From contig CAWCRN010000024.1 in NCBI GenBank assembly GCA_963797835.1, positions 186,001 through 250,000 of the forward strand: 64,000 nt of DNA, given 5' to 3'. The position numbers were made by a program, and so were the translations under genes. Each line of letters opens with the position of its first letter. The stretch's first letter is position 1. Below are positions 9,745 through 18,567 of this stretch, piece after piece. The stretch comes from JBDTSW01 sp963797835 (GTDB taxonomy: Bacteria > Actinomycetota > Thermoleophilia > Solirubrobacterales > 70-9). Under the pieces are notes generated by a model. It made no database searches and had not been told where the DNA came from. It saw only the letters and a program-made list of their open reading frames with translations.

Positions 9745-10146
9745 CTACTCCGATAGCCCGGCAGCTTCGAGGCCTGCCTCCCAGCTGAAGTAGGCGTCCA
9801 CCCGGACCAGCTTGCCGTCCTGCAGCTCGGCGACGTATGCAACCGCCTGCTCCACCTGGCTGCCGCTGAGCTTGATCCGCCCGCGCTGATAGAGAAGCGC
9901 CAAGGCCCGGTTCCCGCCGAGATCGATTACCCGCTCCACGTCCAGTCGATACCGCTCGAAGTTCTGCCGCCAGGATGCGGCGAGGTCCCGGAGCCCCTCA
10001 TGTCCGGTGTAGAACGCCTGCTCCAGCCACTCGGGTGGCGAATGCCAGACGATCTCCGGGTGAAAGTGGGGAAGCGCCGCTTCGATGCCACCCGCGCTGA
10101 AGGCCTCGATCATGCTGCGCAGCCGCTCGGCGCACTCCTGCGACAT
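9745..10146 (-). CDS. SnoaL-like / NTF2-fold protein
   Basis: A 133-residue NTF2-fold protein: MSQECAERLRSMIEAFSAGG then IEAALPHFHPEIVWHSPPEW, and a closing EAGLEAAGLSE. The length and the tryptophan-rich pocket rim match the small SnoaL-like family. It shares the C-terminal LEAAGL tag with the paralogues at 60374 and 60764, suggesting a recently expanded family. No neighbouring biosynthetic gene indicates a substrate. Confidence 0.7.
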   Translation of the reverse strand: MSQECAERLRSMIEAFSAGGIEAALPHFHPEIVWHSPPEWLEQAFYTGHEGLRDLAASWRQNFERYRLDVERVIDLGGNRALALLYQRGRIKLSGSQVEQAVAYVAELQDGKLVRVDAYFSWEAGLEAAGLSE

Positions 10147-10291
10147 CGCTACTCGCGCAGCCGCGCGTCCAACCGGCTTCGAATCCGCGCGATCAAGAGA
10201 GTCCCCTTCCGTGGCGGTACTCCGGTCGGCCCAGCGTCTCAGACGACATGGGGCTAGTCAAGGAGCGCCCACGTCATCCCCGCGCGCGGCC

Positions 10292-10628
10292 TTACCCGAT
10301 CGTCCACTCGTCGATCTCGTCGCGCCTGAAGCGCAGGTACTCGGGCTCGGAGAGGCGGCCGCCTCGCACCAGGTAGAACGGGATCGCGTCGCGGTCGACC
10401 AGCTCGATCACCTCCGAGGGCGGCAGCTCGAGCAGCGTCGCGACCTGCTGGACGGTCAGCCACTCGTGGCCGTCGGCGGGTGTGGTCCCGTTGCCTTCCT
10501 GTCCGGAGTCGTCGGGCAGAAGCACGGTCCGAGGCTGCTGCGGGCGGGTGCGCCCGCCGATCCCGGCGAGCACGAAGATCGGTGGCCGCGAACGCCACCA
10601 CGGCGATCCCGGCGACGACGATGTCCAC
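10292..10628 (-). CDS. Membrane-anchored excisionase-type helix-turn-helix protein, one frameshift
   Basis: The protein begins at GTG 10628 with a hydrophobic helix (MDIVVAGIAVVAFAAT, continuing IFVLAGIGG after an extra base near 10580) and then has a linker and an HTH of the excisionase/MerR-like type: EWLTVQQVATLLELPPSEVI, VDRDAIPFYLVRGGRL and FRRDEIDEWTIG. Joined length is about 112 residues. An N-terminal membrane anchor on such an HTH is unusual. It is the last gene of a six-gene minus-strand run, 13 bases after the glutaredoxin gene. Target DNA is unknown. Confidence 0.6.
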
Positions 10629-10641
10629 GGGTCGCTCCGGG

Positions 10642-11043
10642 CTAGCCGAGCTGCATCGGCGGGCTCTGCTGCGGTCCGCCTGGGACGAGCTTCTCGGGCT
10701 CGGGCGCAGCTGCGGCCTCGGGCTGCTCGACGCCGAGGAGCTCGGCCAGCTCGCCCGACTCGAACATCTCCTCGACGATGTCGCAGCCGCCGACCAGCTC
10801 GCCCTTGACGTAGAGCTGGGGGAACGTGCGCCAGTCGGAGATCTCGCCGGTGGCCTCGCGCAGCGGCTCGAGCGCGGGGAGGACGTCGACCGCGCCGTAC
10901 TCGGCGCCGAGCTGCTCGAGCATCCCCACGACGCGCATCGAGAAGCCGCACCGCGGCGACTCGGGCACGCCCTTCATGAACAGCAGCACCTCGTTGTCGC
11001 GGATGATCTCCTCGACCTTGGCCTTCAGCTCGGGATCGCTCAT
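10642..11043 (-). CDS. grxD: Monothiol glutaredoxin (Grx4/GrxD type)
   Basis: A 133-residue CGFS-type glutaredoxin that binds a [2Fe-2S] cluster with glutathione or a related thiol and acts in Fe-S trafficking. The active site is C32 in PRCGFSMRVV; the TFPQLYVKGELVGGCDIVEE block supplies the cis-proline and GG-C-D thiol-binding residues. After the glutaredoxin fold (to about residue 108) there is a disordered Ala/Pro/Gln tail. The ATG at 11043 gives the usual MSDPELKAKVEEII opening. It follows bolA by 23 bases, the classical BolA-Grx partnership. Confidence 0.9.
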   Translation of the reverse strand: MSDPELKAKVEEIIRDNEVLLFMKGVPESPRCGFSMRVVGMLEQLGAEYGAVDVLPALEPLREATGEISDWRTFPQLYVKGELVGGCDIVEEMFESGELAELLGVEQPEAAAAPEPEKLVPGGPQQSPPMQLG

Positions 11044-11066
11044 AGGCCCAAGATAGCGAGTCGGGC

Positions 11067-11302
11067 CTACGACGCCGGCAGGCTCGCGCTCACCGACAGC
11101 GCGTGGATCGTCCCGTCGTCCATCAGGTGCTGGACGGGCGCCTTGACCAGCCGGTGCTGGTCGATGCGCGAGAGCCCCTCGAACTGCGGCGCGGTCGACC
11201 ACGGCCCGCAGGTGGTCGCCGCCCCCCTCGTCGACGATCTCGACGTGGGCAGCCGGGTAGCGCCTCGGCGATCAGCTGCCTGACCTGCTCGAGGTCAGCC
11301 AA
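11067..11302 (-). CDS. bolA: BolA family protein, two frameshifts
   Basis: Reading the minus strand from TTG 11302 gives MADLEQVRQLIAEALPG; after an extra T the frame continues AHVEIVDEGGGDHLRAVVD, and after another extra base PQFEGLSRIDQHRLVKAPVQ and HLMDDGTIHALSVSASLPAS to a stop at 11067. Together this is a complete BolA fold of about 77 residues with the conserved histidine (ALSV preceded by IH) and the loop that meets a CGFS glutaredoxin. Two single-base insertions hide it from simple gene finding. It sits just upstream of its expected partner grxD. Confidence 0.75.
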
Positions 11303-11311
11303 CGGGCCGGC

Positions 11312-11858
11312 CTAGAACAGCTCGCACTGCCCGTCGTCGTCGCCGGCGTCGAACAGGCACTGGTCCTGGTTGCCGGCGCCGCCGTTGACCTTGTCGTTGT
11401 CCTCCATGTCCAGGACGTCGAGGAAGTCGTTGCCCTCCTCGCCGCGGACGACGTCCTCGTCGCCCTTACCGCTGTCCTGGGCCCCGTTGATCTGGTCCTC
11501 GCCGCCGCCGGCGAGATGGAGGTCGTCGCCCTGCCTGCCGGCGATGAAGTCGATGCCCGCCGGCGCTGTCCATCTTGTCGTTGCCGCCGCCGCCGAAGAT
11601 GTCGTCGCCGTCCCTGCCCCCGCAGATCCGGTCGTTGCCGCCCCTGCCGTTGATGTCGTTCTCGCCACGCTTGCCGACGATCACGTCGTTGCCGTTCGTC
11701 CCGTTGAGGTTTGGATCGTCGCCGTTGGTGCCGACGATCGTCGCGACCTTGCCGAAGCACTTGAGCGGGGCGCCGGTCTGGGCGGCGGGAGCCGCGATGA
11801 GGAGTGAGGCCGCAACCGCGCCAAGTGCGATGACGGGTGCCAGCCGGCGGGCGGTCAT
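11312..11858 (-). CDS. Secreted RTX-type calcium-binding repeat protein, one frameshift
   Basis: About 181 residues. A signal peptide (MTARRLAPVIALGAVAASLL, cleavage near APAAQ) is followed by hemolysin-type nonapeptide repeats: TNGNDVIVGKRGENDINGRG, GNDRICGGRDGDDIFGGGGN and, after a +1 shift near 11562, FIAGRQGDDLHLAGGGEDQI and EEGNDFLDVLD. Such repeats fold into a calcium-loaded parallel beta roll outside the cell. Four cysteines are present, two near the C-terminus (QCLF, QCELF). Its ATG overlaps the true stop of fprA (ATGA), so an exported Ca-binding protein is embedded in an iron/redox operon. Confidence 0.7.
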
Positions 11859-13269
11859 GCGGGCTGCTTGCTCCGTGAGGCCTCGAGCATCTCGTCGATC
11901 CTGCAGAACTTTACTCTCGGGCGGCCGAGCGGCTCGCCTCGCCCCTTCTCGGCGGCGTCGATCGCCTCCCAGCCGGCGAAGCTGACCACGGTGTCGGGGC
12001 TGCGCTCGGCGAGCAGCACCTCGATCGAGGAGCTGCTCGGCTGCCGCCGGCGGGCTCCGGTACGCGGCCTGCGGCGAGGTCCTCGTACAGCAGGTCGATC
12101 GTCTCCTGGGCGTCCTTCTTGTTGGTGCCGATCACGCCGCTCGGCCCGCGCTTGATCCAGCCGACGACGTACTGGCCCTCGACCTGGGCGCCATCGTCGT
12201 CAAGCACGCGACCGCCCTCGTTGCGGATCGTGCCCCGGTCCTCGTCGAACGGGACCCCCTCGAGGCCGATGCCCTTGTAGCCGATCGAGCGGAACACAAG
12301 GCCGCACTCGAGCTCCTCGCGCTCGCCGGTGTCGCGGGCTGAGATGCGACCGCCGTCGCCCTCGACCAGCTCGTTGCGGCCGATCACGATGCTCTCGACC
12401 TTCCCGTCCCCCTTGATCTCGACCGGCGAGCTGAGGAAGCGCAGCACGATGCGGCGGCGCTTGCCCTCCGGCTCGCGCTGGGAGAACTCGGTGAAGATGT
12501 CCACGTTCTTGCGCGCGGTCATGTCGGCCTCGTCGGATTCGAGGTAGGCGCGGCTGGCGTCGTCCAGCTCGCAGTCGGCCGGATCGACGAACACGTCGGC
12601 GTCGACCATCTCGCCGAGCTCGCGGACCTCGGGGTTCGTGAACGCGGCCTGCGCGGGCCCGCGGCGCCCGAGGACGACGATCTCGCGGATCCCGCTCTCG
12701 GCCATGGGGTCGATCGCGTGCTCGGCGGTGTCGGTCTCCTCCAGCTCCTCGCGGGTAAGGGCGAGCATCCGGGCGACGTCGGCGGCGACGTTGCCGTTGC
12801 CGATAACCACGGCGCGCTCGCAGGAGAGGTCGAAGCTGTGGTCGGCGAAGTCGGGGTGGGCGTTGTACCAGGCGACGAACTCGGTGGCGGCATGGCTGCC
12901 GGGAAGGTCCTCGCCCGGGATCCCGAGCTTGCGGTCGGTGGAGCTGCCGTAGGCGTAGACGACCGCGTGGTAGCGCTCCGCAAGCTCGGCCGGGCTGATC
13001 TCGCGGCCGACCTCGACGTTCCCGAAGAAGCGAAAGCCCTCGTTGGCCGCCGTCTTCTCGTAGCGCTTGATCACGTTCTTGATCTTCGGGTGGTCGGGCG
13101 CGACCCCGGCGCGGACCAGCCCGAACGGGGTCGGCAGGCGGTCGAACATGTCGACCTCCACGCTCACCTCGTCGACCGCGAGCAGCGACTCGGCGGCGTA
13201 GAAGCCGGCCGGGCCAGAGCCGATGATCGCGGCGCGCAGCGGGTTTTCGGGGGTCCCGATGTCGCTCAT
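11855..13269 (-). CDS. fprA: Ferredoxin--NADP(+) reductase, FprA/adrenodoxin-reductase type, one frameshift
   Basis: An FAD flavoprotein that moves electrons between NADPH and ferredoxin. FAD site: IIGSGPAGFYAAE near residue 15; LPTPFGLVRAGVAPDHPKIK is diagnostic of this family; NADPH site VVIGNGNVAADVARML; C-terminal FAD block VVGWIKRGPSGVIGTN. A frame change near 12040 replaces the true tail; the next frame restores SSSIEVLLAERSPDTVVSFA, GWEAIDAAEKGRGEPLGRPR and VKFCRIDEMLEASRSKQPA to a stop at 11855. The restored protein is about 470 residues. It overlaps hemQ by 4 bases, so electron supply and haem synthesis are coupled. Confidence 0.88.
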
Positions 13270-14009
13270 GCGAGCGGGACAGGGTACGGAATCCCGAGAG
13301 GCCCGTCAGGCGGTGGCGGGCTGCCACGCTGCGAGGCCGCGGCGCCGTCGAGCGCGTCGAGCGCCCGTCCGACCGACATCGCCACGCAGGTGAAGATCGG
13401 GGTGTCCCGCAGCGTGTAGGAGCTCGACTCCGTTCCGCGCAGCTCCTGGACGAGGTCGAGGAACATCCCCGGGTCGTCGGCCTCGAAGGAGACGACGAAC
13501 TCCTGGTCGTCGATCCCGAACGAATAGGCCGTGTTGATCGTGATCTCCGGATAGGTGCGTCCGACGCGGATGTGGTCGGCCATGATCCGCTGGCGCTCGG
13601 AGTCGGGCAGCGTGTACCACTCGCGCTTCTTGTCCATCGGGTAGACGATCAGGTACCTGCGGTCGGACGTGCAGAGCTCCGGTCGCGCCTCGGAGTCGGA
13701 GTATGGGGAGCGCTTCGTCATCGCCAGGTAGGAGTGGGGGATCGTGGCCCAGCGGGCCAGCCCGCTCTGCGCCAGCACGACGTGGAAGGTGTGGATGTCC
13801 TCGAGAACCGGGCTCTGGGAGAGGATCAGCAGGTCCGTGTCGCCGCGCGTACCAACCGTCGAGTAGGCGCGGAGCGAGCGGTCCTGGGCGAAGTCCTCGC
13901 AGGCGGCGAGGAACTCGCGTTTATCCTGCGCCCGCTCCTCCGCAGCCCGGCGCTGCCACGCCGGATCGAGCTTGAAGAACGTGAACTTCGCGTACGTGCG
14001 ATCACTCAT
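13266..14009 (-). CDS. chdC: Chlorite dismutase-family haem protein, coproheme decarboxylase (HemQ/ChdC)
   Basis: A 247-residue member of the chlorite-dismutase fold. In Gram-positive bacteria this enzyme decarboxylates coproheme to haem b with peroxide as oxidant, the last step of the coproporphyrin-dependent pathway. The family blocks are plain: YLIVYPMDKKREWYTLPDSE, RIMADHIRVGRTYPEITINT and AYSFGIDDQEFVVSFEADDP, including the catalytic Tyr in WYTLP and the axial His region (ADHIRVG). It is the first gene of the minus-strand operon and shares its promoter region with the divergent membrane gene whose probable start overlaps it. Confidence 0.88.
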   Translation of the reverse strand: MSDRTYAKFTFFKLDPAWQRRAAEERAQDKREFLAACEDFAQDRSLRAYSTVGTRGDTDLLILSQSPVLEDIHTFHVVLAQSGLARWATIPHSYLAMTKRSPYSDSEARPELCTSDRRYLIVYPMDKKREWYTLPDSERQRIMADHIRVGRTYPEITINTAYSFGIDDQEFVVSFEADDPGMFLDLVQELRGTESSSYTLRDTPIFTCVAMSVGRALDALDGAAASQRGSPPPPDGPLGIPYPVPLA

Positions 14010-14110
14010 CCGCCTAATTCTCGCATCGCTGGCCGCCTTGGCCGCGGCGCGCCCGCGGCGGCCCCGCCGGTGCGAACGCCGCAGCGGAGCAACCGGCGGG
14101 CAGCGGCTCG

Positions 14111-15898
14111 GTGACGATCGCGCTGCTCCCGAAGGGGACCGGCCTCGCGAGCCTCGGGACGCTCGAGGAGTTCGCCCCGGGGCTGATGAGCGCGGGGATC
14201 GGGAGCGTCCCCGCGGCCCAGACCTACCTCGACATCACCCAGGGGAATCGCGTCTCGGAGTCGCTCTACGACGGCATGCTGCCGTTCGTCCGGTTCTCGG
14301 CGACCGGCGTCGCGCCAGCCGACTGGACGGCGATCACCGAGCGTGCCGGGAGCGCGCCGGCGGACGTGGTGCCCGGGCTGCTCGCCTCGACGCTGGAGCG
14401 GGAGGGGCTGGCCTCGGCGGCGGAAAGAGCGACCGGCCTGGGCCAGCTGATCGCCGCGAACCGAGACGGGCGCATCGAGCCGTACCGGGGACGTTGTCCC
14501 CAGGCGGGATGCCCGGCCCTGACCGTCGAGGAGGTCACGATCGCCGAGTTGGAGCGCCGCGCCGCCGGCCTCGACGGCGACGAGCTGCTGATCGCGATCG
14601 AGCGGCCGCCGCCGCTGTTTCGCACGCTCACGATCGGGATAGCGGGGGAGGGCTTCGGCGGGCTGCTCACCTCCGACAGCACCCGGACCGACGGTCTGGT
14701 GACCTCGACGGACCTGGCGCCCACCATCCTCGACCGGCTTGGCGTTCCCGTGCCGGACGAGATGAACGGGCAACCGATTCGCTCCGGCTCAGAGCGCGAC
14801 ATCGCCGGGCTGATCGACCTCGAGCGCCGCTACGAGGTCACGGGGGATCGGCGTGCCCCGGTGGTGGGGGAGACGCTGCTGATCTGGCTGGCGCTGGTGC
14901 TGCTCGCCGTCGCGATCGGCCGTCGCAGGGCCGCGGCCGTCGCCGTCCCGCTGCTGGCGCTGGCGCTCGCCTACCTGCCCCTGGTGCTGCTGCTGACCCC
15001 GCTGCTCGACCCGTCGCTCCTGGCGGAGCGCCTCGCGGCGGGCCTCGCCCCGCCGCTGCTGGCGCTCGCCACCTGGCGCCTGGTCGGCGGGTGGCGGGCG
15101 CTCGCCGTCGCCTGCCTCGTCACGGTGAGCGCTTACGCCGCCGACGTCATCGCCGGCTCGATCCTGGTGCCGCTCTCGCTACCCGGGCCCAACCCCGTGT
15201 CGGGCTCGCGCTTCTACGGGATCGGCAACGAGATCGAGGCGACGGTGGCGGCGCTCCTCCCCATAGGCGTCGGCGCGCTGCTGGCGAGCATCGCGGGCAC
15301 GCGCGACGGTGGACGCGTCGCGGCCGCGGTCTTCCTCGGCGCGGGCCTCCTCGGCGCAGCCGCGTTCGCACTCGGGCGCTTCGGCGCCGACGTCGGGGCG
15401 GCGATCGTGCTTCCCGCCGGTGCCGCGGTCGCCGCGGCCGTCGCCCTCGGCACTCGCCGCGGCCTCGTCGTCGCGCTGCTCGTGCCGATCGCAGCGCTGG
15501 CCGCCCTGATGACCGCCGACCTCGTGCTGGGCGGTGAGGCGCACCTGACCCGCTCGCTGCTCGATGCGGGCGGCCTCGACGAGGCCGGCGACGTGCTGGA
15601 GCGGCGGGTGCGGCTGGCCGCCGACAGCTTCACGCGCGGCTCCAACCTGCCGTTCCTCGTGCTGGCGGTCATCGTGGTGGCGATCGGGATCTGGAAACGC
15701 AGGGTCATCCGCGGCTGGTTCACCGTGCCCGCCGCCTGGGCCGGATTCGCCGGAGCGCTGGCGGCCACCGCGATCGGCACGGTCTCGAACGACTCCGGCG
15801 TCGTCCTGCTGATCCTTGGGAGCGCCTTCTGCCTTGCGACCGCCGGCTACGCATGGGGCCTCGGCGCGATCGCGGGCTCGGACGGGGGCGCGCCGTGA
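14111..15898 (+). CDS. Multi-spanning membrane protein with N-terminal alkaline-phosphatase-like domain
   Basis: A 595-residue protein from GTG 14111, in two parts. Residues 1-240 are extracytoplasmic and end with TSTDLAPTILDRLGVPVPDE and MNGQPI, the characteristic end of alkaline-phosphatase/sulfatase-fold domains; the metal-site Asp/Thr of active enzymes is not obvious, so it may be a shortened, inactive module. Residues 258-590 contain about ten hydrophobic helices. A signal peptide probably lies upstream: GTG 13996 opens MRSLIRLILASLAALAAA, joined by a +1 shift near 14040. This would overlap the hemQ start. Likely an envelope glycan or lipid enzyme accessory, as a glycosyltransferase follows. 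Confidence 0.6.
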   Translation: MTIALLPKGTGLASLGTLEEFAPGLMSAGIGSVPAAQTYLDITQGNRVSESLYDGMLPFVRFSATGVAPADWTAITERAGSAPADVVPGLLASTLEREGLASAAERATGLGQLIAANRDGRIEPYRGRCPQAGCPALTVEEVTIAELERRAAGLDGDELLIAIERPPPLFRTLTIGIAGEGFGGLLTSDSTRTDGLVTSTDLAPTILDRLGVPVPDEMNGQPIRSGSERDIAGLIDLERRYEVTGDRRAPVVGETLLIWLALVLLAVAIGRRRAAAVAVPLLALALAYLPLVLLLTPLLDPSLLAERLAAGLAPPLLALATWRLVGGWRALAVACLVTVSAYAADVIAGSILVPLSLPGPNPVSGSRFYGIGNEIEATVAALLPIGVGALLASIAGTRDGGRVAAAVFLGAGLLGAAAFALGRFGADVGAAIVLPAGAAVAAAVALGTRRGLVVALLVPIAALAALMTADLVLGGEAHLTRSLLDAGGLDEAGDVLERRVRLAADSFTRGSNLPFLVLAVIVVAIGIWKRRVIRGWFTVPAAWAGFAGALAATAIGTVSNDSGVVLLILGSAFCLATAGYAWGLGAIAGSDGGAP

Positions 15899-15984
15899 GC
15901 ATCGTGGTACGGGCTGCCACCTTCGAGGAGCGCTGGCGCGAGCTGCTCGCGCGGTTGCCCGCCGGGGCGCCTGGGTACCCTTGA
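15895..15984 (+). CDS. Possible 29-residue coupled ORF
   Basis: GTG 15895 overlaps the stop of the preceding gene (GTGA) and opens a 29-residue frame, MSIVVRAATFEERWRELLAR then LPAGAPGYP, ending 25 bases before the glycosyltransferase. The coupling geometry and the amphipathic helix argue for translation. It could instead be a gene fragment cut by an indel. Confidence 0.3.
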   Translation: MSIVVRAATFEERWRELLARLPAGAPGYP

Positions 15985-16009
15985 CCTGCTCACACCCCGT
16001 CCTGCCTGT

Positions 16010-18325
16010 ATGCGCATAGCCATCGTCACCCCCTACTCCTGGACCTATCCGGGAGGCGTCAACCGCCACGTCGAGTCGCTCGCCGGGCAGTTCATCGCGC
16101 GCGGGCACGAGGTCCGGGTGATGGCGCCGTGGGATCCGCCCGATCGCCTCAGCCGAGTCCTCCACCGCGCCCCGGCAGAGCCGCGCGAGTGCCCGGACTA
16201 CCTCGTCCCGCTTGGTCGCAGCGTGGGCATCGGCGCCAACGGCGCGGTCTCCAACGTCTCGATCTTCCCCGACGCGATCACCGGGATGCGCCGCGAGCTG
16301 CGGGCGTTCGCGCCGGACGTGGTGCACGTCCACTCCCCCGAGGGCGCCGTGCTGAGCTGGGATGCGTGCAGCTACCGCGACGCGCCCGTGGTCGGCACCT
16401 TCCACTCCTACTCGACCCGGCCGCTTCCCAATCATCTTGCGAACCTGGTCGGCGCCCGGCGCAAGTACAACCAGCTGACCGCGCGGATCGCGGTCTCGAA
16501 GGCGGCCGAGTGGACGGGCCGGCGCTGGTATGGCGGCAGCTACCGGATCATCCCGAACGGCGTCGACCTCGACCGCGCTCCGGAGCACGCGACGGGAGCG
16601 ACGCCGAGGACCTTCGCGTCCTCTTCGTGGGCCGCGCCGAGGAGCGCAAGGGCCTGCCGGTGCTGCTGTCGGCGTTCGGGGCGCTCGCCGAGCACGTGCC
16701 CGCCCGGCTGACGGTGGTCGGCGCCGATCCTCAGGAGGTCTCGCGCTACCTCGCCGACGTCGAAGTCGGCGAGCGGATCGACATCCGGGGGCAGGTCAGC
16801 CGCGATGAGCTGTGGCAGCAGCTGGCGGCCGCCGACGTGCTCTGCGCCCCCTCGCTCGCAGGCGAGAGCTTCGGGATGGTGCTGACCGAGGCGTTCGCGG
16901 CGGGAACGCCCGTGATCGCGTCGAACATCGCCGGCTACGCGGACGTCGTGGCCGACGGCGTGGACGGGATCCTCGTGCCCCCCGCCGATCCCCAGCGCCT
17001 CGGCGAGGAGCTCCTTCGCCTTCATCACGAGCCGCGGCGTCGCGAGGAGATGGGAGAGGCCGCGCTCCAGAGCGCCCAGCGCTACGCCTGGCCTCGCGTC
17101 GCCGAGGAGGTCGAGGGCGTGCTCGAGCAGGCGATCGCGACGCCGGAGCCGGCGACCCGCTCGGAGGCCGCCGCCCGGCGCCTGGGCCTTGCTCCCGGCG
17201 ACGGCGGGCGACCCCGCCCACCCGAGCGCCTTCCCAGCCTCGACCCCGAGCCGGCGAAGGTGATCGGCCGCCAGCGGACGAAGCGCCGGATCGCGCTCGG
17301 GGCCGCCGGGGCGCTCGGCGTGGGGCTGACCGCCATCGCGGCGAACCGGATCGGGGTGCAGGACGTGGTCCACAAGCTGGTCCGCTCCGATGCGACGTGG
17401 GTGCTGCTCGCCCTCGCGTTGATGGTCGCGTCCCTGTTCATGCGCGCGGCGTCGTGGTTCGCGTCGATTCGCTCCGCCCTACCCAACAGGCCTCTTCGCC
17501 GCCGCGATGTCACCTCGGCGACGATGATCGGAGTCCTGATGTCGGCCACCCTCCCGGCACGCGTCGGCGAGCCCGCCCGCGCCATGGTCCTCGCCCGCCG
17601 CGTGGGGAGGATGCGCGAGACGTTCCCGGTCCTGCTGGGGACGCTCGTCTCGCAGACGGCCATGAACATCGGGGCGCTCGCGCTGCTGGGAGCGATCATC
17701 GTCTGGGAGACCGACCTCTTCGCGGCCAGCTCCGAGCGGCTGTTCCTTTTCAGCTTGGCCCCGCTGCTCCTGCTGGTCGCCGTGCTGCTCGCGCCGGTCG
17801 TGGTGCGCCAGAACGGCTCCGGCCGCGTCGCCCGCGTCGCGGGCACGATCCGCTCGGCGCTGGTGCAGGTGCGAACGGGCCTCCACATCTTCCGCGACCC
17901 ACGCCGCGGCCCCGTCGCGCTGGGCGCCCAGCTCACGGCGTGGGCGCTCCAGCTCGCCGCCTGCCTCGTGCTGTTCAACGCCCTCGGCCTCGACGTCCAG
18001 GCGCAGCTCGGCGCCGCGGCGGCGGTGCTGTTCGCCGTCAACGTCACCGCGGTGGTCCCGGCGACCCCCTCGAACGTCGGTGTCTTCCAGCTCGCCACGA
18101 TCAGCGTCCTGACGACCGGCTTCGGCGTGGGAGCGGCAGATGCGCTGGCCTACGGCATCGTCCTGCAGGCCGTGGAGATCGCGACCGCGGTCGATCCTCG
18201 GCCTGCCGGCCCTCGTGCGCGAGGGCGTCACCTGGTCGGACATGCGCCTGCGCGCGCTGTCGGCGGCCCCGGTCCGGCTCTCACCGCGCGGCGGTGAGCG
18301 GCGGGGCGAGACGGTCTCGAGCTAG
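16010..18325 (+). CDS. GT4 glycosyltransferase fused to LPG-synthase-type/flippase-like membrane domain, frameshifted
   Basis: One gene of about 770 codons with frame changes near 16595 and 18186. The N-terminal half is a PimA-like GT4 glycosyltransferase: MRIAIVTPYSWTYPGGVNRH, PDVVHVHSPEG, HSYSTRP, IPNGVDLD, VLFVGRAEERKGLPVLLSAF and the donor-site SLAGESFGMVLTEAFAAGTP. The C-terminal half (about residue 425 on) has seven to eight transmembrane helices of the UPF0104 / lysylphosphatidylglycerol-synthase TM family (MIGVLMSATLPARVGEPARA, VVPATPSNVGVFQLA). The last frame change restores ILGLPALVREGVTWSDMRLR and a stop at 18325. The fusion suggests glycosylation of a lipid and its handling in one polypeptide. 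Confidence 0.75.
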
Positions 18326-18340
18326 CCCCGGGCGTCGGCG

Positions 18341-18362
18341 GACCGCTCTCCGCGAGCGGTTT
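18341..18362 (+). terminator. Stem-loop after the glycosyltransferase fusion gene
   Basis: ACCGCTC and GAGCGGT form a 7-bp stem around the loop TCCGC, 15 bases after the stop at 18325, followed by TT. A weak factor-independent terminator is plausible. The rest of the 242-base gap before metH shows no riboswitch I can recognise. Confidence 0.4.
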
Positions 18363-18567
18363 GCAGGGCGCTGGGCATCGAGGAGTGGCGGACACGCGGC
18401 CGCTATCCTCATTGACGGTGAAGACGCAAGCCGCACCTCGCTCGTCCTTCTCAAGCCCAGGGGCCGTGATGCCCTTGGACATGCCCGGGCGGGCGCCGCG
18501 CACGCCGGCCTCCTAGGTCGGCAGCCTGCACGGCGGCCGCGCCACTCTCCCTACCATCCGGTGCGCC

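Noticed and set aside
10147..10260. Short frame ending RSRLDARLRE upstream of the SnoaL gene at 9745
   Set aside because: It resembles the end of a SnoaL-like gene only vaguely, has no body, and is too short to support even as a pseudogene.
18326..18567. Possible SAM, SAH or cobalamin riboswitch upstream of metH
   Set aside because: I looked for the conserved blocks of these aptamers and did not find them; a GAGGAG stretch alone is not enough. Only a short hairpin can be supported.
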